From Sorghum bicolor (taxonomy: Eukaryota; Streptophyta; Magnoliopsida; Poales; Poaceae), in NCBI RefSeq assembly GCF_000003195.3, contig NC_012872.2:51255695-51319694 (forward strand): a stretch of 64,000 nt of DNA, written 5' to 3'. Below the pieces are notes generated by a model. The model did not search any database. It was not told the origin of the DNA and saw nothing but the letters and a program-made list of their open reading frames with translations. Positions 45,323 through 56,735 of this stretch are shown piece after piece. Numbering within the stretch: position 1 is the first letter of the stretch; every line of letters begins with the position of its first letter. Made by a program: the position numbers and the translations under genes.

Positions 45323-46204
45323 TAGGGTAATGCCCGTACGTTGTTACGGATTTTAAAATCCACATACTCTATGTTTCTTTATTGTTATTTTATTTTTTCT
45401 GTCTATATTCTTCCTTTTTCATTTCTTTTCAGTTTTCATTTTTTGATTTTATTTTATTTCATGTCTTTTCCTTATTATTTTATTGTTTTAATTTGACCTT
45501 TTATTTTCTTTTTCTTTTGGTTTTAGTTTTATTGTTCTTCCTTGCTTCTATTTGTTTTTCTTTTTTTTCAGGTTTTCTATGTTTCTTCATTTTTATTTTA
45601 TATTTTAATTCCTTTTAATCTTTTTTATCCTTATTTAAATTATTTTTTTATTTTCTCTATGCATTTTTATCATTTTTAATCATGTTTGTTTTTATATTTT
45701 TCATCTTAGTAATTTTATTTTTTATTTTTATTTTCTATATATATGCGATGTTTATGTAGTATATATTTAGTGTTCTATGTTGTGTTATGTCATGTTTACG
45801 TAATATACATGTGATGTACTATGATGTTTTTCATGGTGTTCACTTAGTATACATGTAATCTATAATAGATGTGATGTTCTATAATATATTTAATGATATT
45901 CTATGATGTATTTAGTGATGTTAATATTCTATAAATATATTTATGATATTTGAAAAGTAACCCTTTGATATTATTTGAATTTTTTCTCCATTTTATTTTT
46001 TTCTTATGCTTTTTACTCTAGATTTTATTATTATTTTTATCTATGTCATATATTTATGTATTTTTATGTATATTGTAATATCAGTTTCATAAACCTAAAA
46101 CGCAAATACTATTCTTCTAAATCGATAATATTTTTTTACAAAGACAGAACATTGTCTGTTGAACCTAGAATATTGTCTCTACTTAATAAAAGAAAATATT
46201 TTAT
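45321..46204. repeat. T-rich dispersed repeat body
   Basis: Strongly T-rich strand with short recurring 'gatgttctatgatgt'-like phrases (45720-45930). The long plus-strand frame rich in Phe is an effect of composition. No gene is supported. Confidence 0.5.
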
Positions 46205-46751
46205 TTTTATAAGACAAAATATTTATTAATAAAATTTTATCTAAATATATACATGTGTGATCTTATTTTGAAGGATTTGTTATAAGAAATTTAATGGTGC
46301 AATTGGAATTTAATTTATATCTTTGGTTTATGAGTTATGACTTTTTTTAATTCGCTAAAACAATTTTGCATGCATAGGTGAGTGGGGCCTAGGTTGATGA
46401 GATAGCGTGTCATCGCGCAGTAAAAAAGACCACCAAAGGGATGAGAGCTGTGGACAGATCCTCTCCATAATTTTTAGTTGTAGAGATAAATATTCATTAA
46501 TAAAATTTTATCTAAATATATCCATGTGTGATCTTGTTTAAAGGATTTGTTATAAGAAATTTAATGGTGTAATCGAAATTTAATTTATATGTTCGGTTTA
46601 AGAGTTCTGACTTTTTTAATTCGCTAAAACAATTTTGCATGCATGGGTGAGTGGGGCCTGGGTTGATGGGATAGCCTATCATGATACAGTAAAAGGGGAG
46701 TTATGGCTTCACCATGGATGTGGTAGATGGGTCATCTTCATAATTTTTAGT

Positions 46752-46752
<1 letters not shown>
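46205..46752. repeat. ~270-bp tandem duplication
   Basis: Copy one (about 46205-46484) and copy two (about 46485-46752) share 'attaataaaattttatctaa', 'ggatttgttataagaaattt', 'gctaaaacaattttgcatgc' and 'ataatttttagttg' in the same order. They differ by scattered substitutions and short indels. Confidence 0.85.

Positions 46753-46756
<4 letters not shown>

Positions 46757-46795
<39 letters not shown>
46757..46795. repeat. (AT)n microsatellite
   Basis: About 19 AT units preceded by a short (GT)n tract. Confidence 0.9.
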
Positions 46796-46797
<2 letters not shown>

Positions 46798-46966
46798 TGC
46801 TATTCTACACCAAAGTGTTATACTGAACAAAATTCAGTATTGTTCAGTACCTGTGTTTCAGTATTTCGTGGTTCTTGGTGTACGACTGGATGATACTGAA
46901 CGTTGTTCGGTATTGCTCAGTATTTTTTCTGTTCAATTTTGACTTGCGGTGTAGAATAACACCAAA
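46796..46966. mobile_element. short palindromic MITE-like element
   Basis: The left edge contains tgctattctacacc, and the right edge ggtgtagaataacacc, near reverse complements. The interior is made of repeated 'tactgaac'/'gttcagta' motifs in both orientations, so it folds on itself. It starts directly at the end of the AT microsatellite. Confidence 0.6.
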
Positions 46967-47885
46967 ATTCGAGAGTTAGGGACCTAGATGGTTGATGAGG
47001 ACATCACTCCTTTGAATGCACCTGTTGATCCTTCAATCAATATGCAAGGTCCAATGACTCGACCTCGAATGCGCCAATTAAATTGAAAGGTGAGCTCACG
47101 TTATATTTCTTAAGAACATTGGAGAGACTCATGAGGAAGTTGAACGAAGCAATGAAGGCAAAGATGACCGGCAAGGACGTCCAACGGAAGTCGGAGGCCC
47201 AATCCAACATGAATTTGAGTCTGCCTCGGCCTCCAGGATTAGTCTGCCATAAAACTGGTCACACGGACACATCCGGAGTCCATTTTCGATGATCCATATA
47301 TCATTGGAAAGTAATTTGATAAGAAATATAATGCAACTGGTCACACATCAAAAGGCCTTCAGAATCAACAGGAATTGTCAAAACAAGTCAGTGTCCAAAA
47401 TATGTCCAAGTGTTGCGTCACTGTTTTTGGTCCCATGGGTTCTGTATCGACTTTGAGGCTGTTAAGTGGGTGTGTCCAAGGTAGGCGGTGACCCTAAGAC
47501 AGTTATAATCATACATTGTCACCGTCATTAGGTTTTGAGTTTTGCTTAGATCATTATGTCCATCGACAGTCGTCGTTCATCAGTTTGTGAGACCCCCACT
47601 TTGAGAACTTAATCATTCATCTGCAGTTGTCCGACGACCCTAAGACAGTTATAATCATATATCGTCACTGTCGTTAGGTTTTGGGTTTTGCTTAGATCAT
47701 TCTGTCCATTGACAGTCGTCGTTCATCGGTTTGTGAGACCCCCACTTTGAGAACTTAATCATTCATCTGCAGTTGCCCTAATTATTGAGCTGCGTCTTTC
47801 GAGTTTTTACTTGTGTTCTTCGTTTCACTGGCAAAGATTAGCCTTCATGTTGAGGTCAATCAGTTGGAGACATAGTTGATAACAC
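46967..47885 (+). pseudogene. Gypsy 3' end and LTR relic
   Basis: At 47026-47085 the frame reads DPSINMQGPMTRPRMRQLN followed by a stop. This matches the GPMTRARARQLN phrase near the end of many grass Gypsy polyproteins. The remainder resembles LTR sequence and contains a tandem duplication of about 146 bases (47492-47780). The left end is cut by the AT-rich repeats and the right end by the CACTA element at 47886. Confidence 0.5.
47492..47780. repeat. ~146-bp tandem duplication
   Basis: Two copies (about 47492-47636 and 47637-47780) share 'taagacagttataatcata', 'tttgtgagacccccactttg' and 'cattcatctgcagttg' in order, with a few substitutions. Confidence 0.85.
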
Positions 47886-49110
47886 CACTACTTAAAATCT
47901 TTTACGAGACCTTTTGTTTTGGGCCATAGAGGCGGGTGGGCTGGCGGCCCACCTCGGTTAATCTAGGCCAGGCTGCCGGCCTGGAAACCGTCTCAGTTAA
48001 TAGGTAAGCCATGGCGGTCACTATATCACAACCACCATAGTTAATCTCCTATTAACTGTGTCGATTGACCTAAGACAACCGCCATGGTTAACATATTAAC
48101 TGTGCCGGTTGTGTTATAGTGAACGCTATGGTTAACCAATCTAACCATGGTGGTTGCTTTAGGGCAATTGCCTCGGTTAAGTTTTAACCATGGTGGTTGC
48201 TCTAACAACAATCGCCACGGTTAATAAGTGACCGTGGTGGTTTCTTTAATGTGCCCGCCGCGGTTAAGGCTATGCCTATATAAGTAGCAACAACCCCCTT
48301 CTTCTTCCCCGTGGCTCCTTCTCCATTTATTAGGGTTTTGAGCTCAAAACCCTAAAATTTGATAACTTAGAGGGGAGAAGGTTTTGCCCTTTGATTTGGT
48401 GAAGAGAGCACTGCAAGAGGTGGATTTCTTACTCTCTAACTCTTATTTTCTCTCTTTTGCATTATTTAGGTGGTTTGAGCTAGATCTAGATCTAGATCCA
48501 AATGGAGAGAGAAAACTAGATCTAAGGCTACTCACATGTTTTTTCTTAATCTTTCCACTGTTTTCATATGGCTTCATTTACTTTTCTCACTTTTGTGTGT
48601 GCAAGGTGGTCGCGATCATCATGGACAGGGAAGAGTGGATGTATAAGATACCATGGGTCAGCAACAATTTGACTTTTCTGGGACATGTGAGAAAGTTTAT
48701 TGCCGTTGTGAAAAAGCACCATGTGCGTTTGGGTCGAGAGCGCATGATTTGTCCGTGCAATAGCTACAGGAACAATCTTCTCTAGGAAGATAACATGGTG
48801 CAGTCGGGCATGAGGACCCACACCCTCCTAAGACACCATAGTGACCTTTGGGGGCCTGATGCTACACCTCACAGTCTCATCATACCGGTGGTACTCCGGT
48901 ATGGCCCCAGTCCTGAGTGGTAGGGTGGCATCGCGTTTAGTTGGAAGGTAGCCCGGCATTAGCCTAGACGAGTCGGATCGTCGATGATGGTGATCTTGTG
49001 GTTAGTGTAAACCTCTGTACAATTTCTGATTGATCGATTGATACATATGTCGTCTTTTTGGCTATGGACCTTTCCTATGTTTCCACTTTGCTTGACTAGT
49101 GAGAGGAGTC
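47886..49110 (+). mobile_element. CACTA (En/Spm) element, 5' part
   Basis: Starts CACTACTTAAAATC. Subterminal copies of 'gcggttaa', 'ccatggttaac' and 'accatggtggttgc' fill 47.93-48.26 kb. A TATA box (tatataag, 48277-48284) and a leader follow. The coding start of a transposase is at 48621. The element is interrupted at 49110 by the retrotransposon with target duplication GAGTC. Its continuation after 59086 is not recognised, and no right CACTA end was found. Confidence 0.75.
48621..48900 (+). pseudogene. CACTA transposase-associated domain, truncated
   Basis: The frame from 48621 opens MDREEWMYKIPWVSNN, followed by FLGHVRKFIAVVKKHHVRL and ERMICPCNSYRN. This is the layout of the transposase-associated domain (basic helix then CPC-x2-C-like segment) at the N-terminus of plant CACTA TNP2 proteins. 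The stop TAG at 48783-48785 sits where relatives have Trp (LWEDN), and the frame continues beyond it to about 48900. No transposase core remains in the window. Confidence 0.7.
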
Positions 49111-51473
49111 TGAAAGGTCCTTGTTTGGTTTTGGTAATTGAGTGACAACTTAGGTGGACTAATAGTGTTTATGTGAGATACACAGGAGATTAGTCCACAG
49201 GTGATGATGTGATAATGGAGGAGCTTATTGCACATGAGACATAACATGGAGTCATGTGACCAAGGTGGAGAAGATCAAGATGAGGCTTGGCTTGATGGAC
49301 CGGTTGCAAGAGTGAAGGGCAAGTCGGAGGCTTTGAAGCGAGGGACCACGTGTGACGGTGAAGCTTGAGCAAGACTTGGCGCCGATGGACCGAGGAAACG
49401 GTGAAGAGCAAGTGAGGTCAAGATCGATGAACCAATACGGTCACGTGATGATATGAAGTGGATCATATCATTTGGTGATTGGTTGGTGCATGTGTTGCAT
49501 CAACATTGGAGGAGATGGAATGGAATGCGCAAGGCAAAGGTATAACCTAGGGGTATTTCCATTTCACCGGTCATAGGTGTGTAGAGAAATTTATGACCGA
49601 ATTTAGGATAGATGGCCGTACTATCAAGAGGGGCAAACTTGTTTGCATATCAGTCATCTAGTGCCACTTGAGCGATCTAAGTTTGCATACGTGTTAGGAT
49701 CGAGTGGCGTGGCAAGTTTGAGAGGCTAACTCCCTTGGAAAAATGTTTGTGAAAATGCTAACACACTTGCACAAGTGTTGTGACACTTTGGTGTTGGCAC
49801 ATGGAAGCAAGGGAAGAAGTTGAAGATCGTTTTGTGCAGCGCGTATAGGCCGGACATGTCCGATGTGAGGTCGGACGTGTCCGTTGTGAGGTCGGACGCG
49901 TCCGGTATGAGGTCAGACGTGTCCGAGTTGAGCGTCCGGTGCGAGCTCAATTTTTACCAGACTCTCTATGTTGAGTCCGGTTTAAATCATCCAGAGAAGA
50001 CGCTGTCACGAGTAGCTCTCTGAGTTTGCGTCCGTTGCACACCGGACGCGTCCGAGTTGAGCGTCCGGTGCAAACTCAGTTTTTAAGGATCTCTGTGTTT
50101 AAGTTCGGTGCACACCGGACGCGTCCGGTGTGAGACCGGACGCGTCCGAGTTGTGCGTCCGGTGCTGTGACTTTTCACAACGCTCCCTGAGTTTAGGTCC
50201 GGTGCACACCGGACGAGTCCGGTATGTTCAAAAGTGAGAGTCCAGTGCCTTATCAGTGTTGAGGGCAACGACTAGTTTTCTAACGGTCAAGAGCACCAGA
50301 CGCTGGTCTGGTCAATACCGGACGCGTCCGGTGTGAACTAGGACGCGTCCGGTGTGGTCGACTTTTGCCAAGTGAAGGGTAACGGCTAGTTTAGCCCTTG
50401 GGGCTATAAATAGAAGTGGTGGCCGGCCTTGGCTTGTGCTGAGCACCCTTGGGACTTAGTGTCCATGCTTGGGGAGTGCTAGGAAAGCCTCTAACTCACT
50501 TGTGCTTGCAAGAGTGTGAATCAATAACGAGTGAGTGATTCTAGTGCGTTGCATTGAGAGATTGCATCGAGTGACACTAGGTGTTCGTGTTGCAAGCCAG
50601 TGGTGCTTGTTACTCTTGGAGGTTGCCACCTCCTAGATGGCTTGGTGGCTTGTGACTCCGTCGAAGCACGCAAGGAGATTGTGCGGTGCTCCGGAGAAGA
50701 GATTGTGAGAGGTACGGTGCTCACCCCGAGCAACTCTATTGGATCGTGCGTGTCATTGAGCTACCTCACTTGTGGGTAGGTTCTTGCGGTGTCCTAGTGG
50801 GGACAAGGTTTATGTAACACCTCTTAGCCGCCGAACCACCAGTGTTGGTCGACACAATGGGGACGTAGCTTGGTGGCAACCAAGTGAACATCGGGAGAAA
50901 ATCCTCGTGTCAACATTATTCTTCCCATTGGTTTGCAAGTCCCTAACACAAGCTTGTTCTTACATTCATATACTTGTGCTTGTGTAGTTGCTCTTGTAAT
51001 TAGTTAGCTTGTGTAGCTTGCTAGTTATCTTCTTGCTTGTGTATCTAGAAGTAGTTCCCTTGCGTGACTAATTTGGTTTGTGTAACATTGTTAGTCACAT
51101 TGCTTAGTTTGTGTAGCTAAGTAATTCGTGCTCTCTAATTTAGCATTGGTTGCCTTGTTATTGAGCATTGCTAGTGAGCTTAGGAGCTTTGTGCTTTTGC
51201 TTACTAGTTGTGTAGGAGCTCCCCGGTTTGCAAAGTACTAGTGGCATAGGTTTGTGTGACCTTGCTCACAGAATTGGTTAGGTGAGCTCTTGCTAAGGTA
51301 GCACCTTGCTTGCTTGTTTAGGATTTTTTTCAAGGTGCTAGAGAACATAGATAAAGGGGTGTAGTCTTGGCTAGACCGATAGTTTTAATTCCGCATTTGT
51401 TTTGGTTAGCCGGCGCAATAAATTTAAGAAAGGACTATTCACCCCCCCTCTAGTCCGCCATCTCGACCCTTCA
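49111..51473 (+). repeat. left LTR of the GAG-only element
   Basis: 2363 bp. Region 49845-50355 is a cluster of 'ggacgcgtccg'-type palindromes. The TATA box is at 50404-50413. The end is CTCGACCCTTCA. Confidence 0.92.
50404..50413 (+). promoter_or_regulatory. TATA box of the left LTR
   Basis: CTATAAATAG lies just after the palindrome cluster and is conserved at 58001-58010 in the right LTR. It suggests transcription from about 50435. Confidence 0.7.
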
Positions 51474-51475
51474 AG

Positions 51476-51487
51476 TGGTATCAGAGC
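51476..51487 (+). promoter_or_regulatory. primer binding site (tRNA-iMet)
   Basis: TGGTATCAGAGC lies two bases after the left LTR and is a perfect match to the usual plant initiator-Met tRNA primer site. Confidence 0.92.
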
Positions 51488-51524
51488 TAGGTCTCTCATT
51501 TGTGGTCTTCACCGACCCTAGAGG

Positions 51525-53479
51525 ATGGCGGCTTATGGGCTAGATGTTGAGTGTCCACACATTTTTGATGGCACACACTTTGCAGAGTGGAGAAATTGGA
51601 TGCAATGCAATTTTAAGTTTATTTCTCCTCAAATGTGGTGGATCGTAGATGTGGGCTTTTCTTGTGCAATTGATAAATGGTTGCAACTCAAGCGCAAAAG
51701 AAATGCCTACATCTTGATTGCCAAGCTACTAACATCTTCTACTCATCTATGAAAGATAACATATTTGGTGAGATCATGGATATGAAGTCCACCCATGAGA
51801 TTTGGGTATTTCTCAATGAGAAATATGGGGCGATATCCAAAGAAGATGATGTGCCAAAGGTGGATATACATGAGGTTGTTGAGCATGACCACAACATGGT
51901 GGTTGTGGAGGATTGCTCCACCTCATGGTCAAGTGATGGTGATGATGGTGCTACCACAAGATCACTTGACAAGGATGATGATGATGCCACAAGTGATGCA
52001 AATGATGATGCTACCTCATGCACACTTGATGATGAAGATGATGGCTATGAGAGTGATGCTTCCACAAGCTCATCTTCTACATCACCACATTGCTTCATGT
52101 CACATGGTGACACTAAGGTATATATTGGTGATGTGATTATTGATTGTGATGGTCCAAATTTTGAGCTTGTATGCAAACTCTCAAAAGCTTTAAGAAATGA
52201 GTTAGCAAAAACAAATAAATTGAAAAATGAAAACTCATTTCTAAAGACCGCATGTGAACAACAAAAACATCTACTTTATGTTACTACTTGTTCACATGAA
52301 GAGCTAAAATTGGTTCATGAGGAACTTTGTGTTGCTCATGATAACTTGGTAAAAGATCATGCTTTTCTCACTAAGAATCTTTCTCATGAAGAAACTAAAA
52401 CTAGTGAGAGCTCATCACTTGGGTCAAATGATCAATCAGATATTGTTACTAACCCTTGTGATGTAGGCAAGAAGCATGTATCCACCTCTTGTGATGATTT
52501 ATTATCTATGCCATGTTCTTCACAATTAGATGCTTGTTCTACTTCTATGTCTTGTGAGACTAACCTTTCGAAGGAGAACAATGAGTTCAAAAAAGAAGTG
52601 AAGAATTTGAGCAACATGCTAGAGAGGTGCTATAATTCAAAAGTCACCTTTGAGCATATATTGAAGACTCAAAGAATCTATGGTGACAAGTATGGCCTTG
52701 GCTTCAAGAAGAAGATGACAAAGGGCGAAAGAAAGTAAGAAAAGAGGATGAAGAAGCTACTTCAAAAGAAGCTTTCTCACACCATGTGCTATTGGTGTCA
52801 TGAAGCGGGACACCTTGCAAATGATTGTCCAAACATTGAGAAGCTCAAGAAGATGAAGGAAGAAGAGAGGCTAAAGCATGTTAAGTGCTTCAAGTGTCGC
52901 ACTTGGGGTCATCTCACCTCAATGTGCCCAACCAAGCAATTGGTGAAGCAACAAGAAAAGCCTCAACAAAAGCCACAAGTAGAGCAAGAAGAGAAGCCTC
53001 AAGCTCAAGTCAAGTTCAACCATCATTGTGGTGACATGGGGATGATGAAGAAGAAGACAAGAAGGGGAGATAGACAATCAAGATCATCAAAAGACCTCTC
53101 CCACATTAAATGCTTTGAGTGCAAGAATGATGGACACTTTACCTCGAAGTGTCCTTCCAAGCTTGAGAAGAAGGCTCAAGAAACTCTCAAGAGGCAAGGC
53201 AATGAGAAGCAACACATGAGCAAGGAAAAAAAGGCTCAATCCAAAAGAAGTTGCTACTTATGCCGGGAAAGGGGACACATGGCTCATTCATGTCCCCTAG
53301 GTAATATTTCTAAGCCTATTTCAATTGATGATATTGTTATGCTTAGAAAGGATGGTAATGGTATCTCTATGGTTGCTATTGCAAAACATCCCGATACTCA
53401 TACTAAGGCTATGCCTAAGTATGTTGCTCCTAACTTGAGAGGACCCAAACTAGTTTGGGTACCATCAAAAAGTGGATGA
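51525..53479 (+). pseudogene. gag polyprotein with four CCHC zinc knuckles
   Basis: The start MAAYGLDVECPHIFDGTHFA is at 51525, as in Sirevirus gag. The frame shifts once at about 51665-51680, after which SSMKDNIFGEIMDMKSTHEI continues. A single TAA at 52736-52738 breaks the second half, then the same frame resumes. The middle is a long Asp/Ser/Thr-rich segment followed by a coiled-coil-like stretch (about 52150-52650). The C-terminal half has four knuckles: CYWCHEAGHLANDC, CFKCRTWGHLTSMC, CFECKNDGHFTSKC and CYLCRERGHMAHSC (between about 52790 and 53295), spaced by Lys/Gln-rich linkers. The coding end is near 53479 (RGPKLVWVPSKSG). GAG proteins package the element RNA into particles; with a frameshift and a stop this copy may not produce one. 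Confidence 0.85.
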
Positions 53480-56400
53480 ATGTGTGTAGGTACCATCGGC
53501 ATTGGAGACTTGATTCAATTGAGTCTATATTGTTCATCATATGATTGAGCCAAGTATTGAAGCCTAGTGCACATTCAAACCCAATGTCATGACAAGAAAG
53601 GGAAGTCCAAATGTGCTACAACATACAAGTGTCACATTCAAGTTGTGGTGATTTATTGGATTATTTGATGACTTGCAATTACATCAGTTGAAGCTTGCAA
53701 ATTAGATGATCATGAGCTAACCAAGGTATATCTCTGATTGATCACATTCATTTGGGTGCATATGAGTTGATTGAATTGGATATATGCAATGTTGCTTGCT
53801 ATAAGATGATTGAATGGATAAAATGATTAGTAATCAAGTTTGGATTGATTTGAGTTGAATAAGTTCATGAGATGACTTTTAGTAAGTGGATTGAATGGAT
53901 ATGTCTTATGAAAGTATTCAATCAAGTTGATTTCAAGTTTGGTTCAATTTGAACAAGTATAGCTCAATTACTTGAAATCTGCCAAATATTGAAAACCTGA
54001 GCTAGCTAAGATCAAGTCTGAGTTTGAGTGATAACATCTATTTGGAATGGCTTGAATTTTGGTACACATGCTGTACACTTATCATAGAAGATGCTGTAGA
54101 AATTTCATGAGAATTGGATAAGGGATACTTCGGTTTTGGAGTGGATCTTATCAGCTATAGTGCAGCAGTTTTCAGCATGTAGCAGTGGTGGAAGAATTGA
54201 AATCTGGTAGCAATCTAGAAGTCAAATGAAGCTCAAATTTTTACAGCTGCTAGATGACTTAGTGAATCACAACTCTACCAAATTTCGTGGTATTTGGATC
54301 TGTACATTGTGAGATATGGATATTTCTTTAAAGGGTACAGAATCTGTCAGAAAAGTGACAAATATTTGATTGATCTAGAGTCACTTAAATTGAAAGGTCC
54401 TCAAGTTGGAAACATGATTATAAGTATTTGAGGCACCTAAGTTTGGTTTTGAATTGTTCTAAAAGCATGACAAGTAATGAGTACAAGGGCATTTGATTGT
54501 GGAATGTACTTTGTGTACACATTTAGTACTCAAATTGAAGATCAAGATCAAACTCAAGATGAAGATGACGTTTAAGTTCTAGTAACTATGGGAAATCATT
54601 TGGTAGAAAGAAAAGGACTTAAACAAGTAGAAAGAAAAGGACTTAAAAAAAGGATTCATGGTTACTCATCATATTAAGTCCATCACTTGAATCAATCTAT
54701 CAAAGGCAATTCAAGTGGGTGTCAAGAATGGTTCTTTAGAGAGAGGTCACTTCTCCCTATGTGAGGGGCGTGCCGCCCGAGGAGTGGGTAAACCAAGTGT
54801 GGTGCTTGGAAGGATAACATGGAAGTGGTGATCTAAAGGACATTTGAGATACTTAGTTGGAGAAATCAAAAGGATTGATCAAGAAAGCAAGCAACAACCC
54901 AAAAGAGAGCTAGTCATGCTATTTCAAGTGATATTCTTGGTAGTTCTCTCATGCAAGCAATGGTCAAAAGAAGAAGCAAGTCAACCACAACAAGATAGTG
55001 CACTTGATCATAAAGTGGTTTTCATTTCATATGGGTGAAGATTTGATCTATCAATTGGCATTGAAAATTGGTCTTCACCAAGATTTTAAATTGGACTTCA
55101 CATTGCTATTGGAGAAATGAATTGGAATCTGTGTGACTATCCTCTTCTCCAACATAGCAAAGGTATCATTGTAATGTGCATGATCATTTCATTCCTTACT
55201 AGTATGTGGCTAGTGCATATAGTACATGCTTAATAGGATCATGCATGACAAATAAAAGGTTTTGAATTCATAACCTACCACTATTGCTTGAATGATTAGT
55301 TGATCTAGTGGTATGTATATGAGTTTGTTCATGAGCTAGTGAACCCAAGTACTTGATCTATTTTGGATGGTTAACAAGTGACAAGTACAACATTAGCAAG
55401 ATAACCCTTAATGTGAGGTGTGAAAAAGCTTGTCATTGGTTCAACCGGACTTGAAAGCTTTAGCAAATCAACTTAGTTCAAGTTAACATTTAGAAGCTCA
55501 TAGTGATTAGAGTACAAGAACAAGACAACAATGCAAGTGCATATCTAGACTTAAATGTTTCTTCAATTGGTATCCAACAAATGGTACTCATGATGATGAT
55601 AGCAAATGTTCAAGTTAGCAAACAAGTGGTTCCATACTAGAAGACCTTCAATTGGTAGAAGATTTCCATATGGTATCAGACAAGATCTTTTAAATGATAT
55701 CACATTTGTACATATGATATCTATCATACAAGAAGGTGGTTCCACAAGTGATCCTCAACTTTAAGTGATCATCAAGCAAAGAGAAGTTCCCTCACCAACA
55801 AGATTGACAAGTGAATGACCCATGCTATGACATAGGGGGAGTGCCCCACCAAATGGTATCAAGGTCAAAGATCCTATGTGGTATCTCAAGAGCAATTCAA
55901 TTAATGTCATTCCAAGACATATGGTGATGTTCATCAAAAATACAAGATTCAACCATCAACCATCTATCCCAATGCGATCCTTTGTCACAATGAGATTCAC
56001 ACTTTTTCAATTGATATCAAGGTTTAATTGGTATCACATACCTTTTATGGAAATTGTTGACAAAAGGGGAGAAGTTGGAACAAAGATATGATCATGGGAT
56101 AAGTTCGACAACAAAAGATACGTTTCAAGGGGGAGAGATCAAAGATGGACATGGACAAGGGAGCAACATTAAGGAAAAGAGTTGGATCAAAAGTATTGGA
56201 TAAGAGAAGCACACAAGTAGGGGGAGCAAGCTCATGAACATTGATTGTTTGCATTTGATTTGTGCATATTCATGTGCTTGCTTGCATTACATAAGTTTTA
56301 AATTCAAATATGTCTGCTTGTGTGGTGTATGCTAGTTATAGAACTTGATTGATGATATGATAACTAGCATGCATAGGTTGGTAGCTAGACTTGTGTTCTT

Positions 56401-56735
56401 CAAGAAAAGACTAGACCCTTGATTTTAATGTTGATCTCATGGGGTTTCTAGTGTTTTTGCTGTCTAGCTACTCATGGTGCTAAGGATGGTGTACATTGAA
56501 TGCTTCAAATGATATCAAATTTGGTATCAAGCTACAAAGATTTATTCTATACACATTAGCACTTAGTTGGGTTTTATGGTGCTTAACCAAATCTTGACAT
56601 AGAGCTTAAATGTTGGATAAGTAGCATAAAATCCAAATCAAGTTAGCAATTTACACTTGTGTAAAGTGCTAGCTTGAAAAAGCTTATTTTTCATATCTTT
56701 GTAGAGTTGTCATCAATTACCAAAAAGGGGGAGAT
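53480..56735 (+). other. pol-less 3' internal region with polypurine-tract array
   Basis: 3.26 kb with no retroviral domain in any frame. From 55.8 kb on, polypurine-like tracts recur at about 55834 (aggggga), 56063 (aaaggggaga), 56129 (aagggggagaga) and 56219 (agggggag). The functional-looking tract directly before the LTR is at 56722-56734. Confidence 0.7.
56722..56734 (+). promoter_or_regulatory. polypurine tract
   Basis: AAAAAGGGGGAGA ends one base before the right LTR, where plus-strand DNA synthesis is primed in LTR retrotransposons. Confidence 0.88.

Noticed and set aside
45382..46229. Phe-rich plus-strand frames in T-rich repeat
   Set aside because: The composition alone explains them; there is no membrane protein pattern beyond poly-Phe/Leu and no conserved motif.
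49845..50355. CRISPR-like look of regularly repeated palindromes
   Set aside because: The host is a plant, spacers are not unique-length, and the same cluster sits in both LTRs. It is an LTR promoter feature.
54844..55038. Short frames in the 3' half of the GAG-only element
   Set aside because: They are under 75 codons and show no integrase, RT, RNase H or protease motif, so they do not represent pol.
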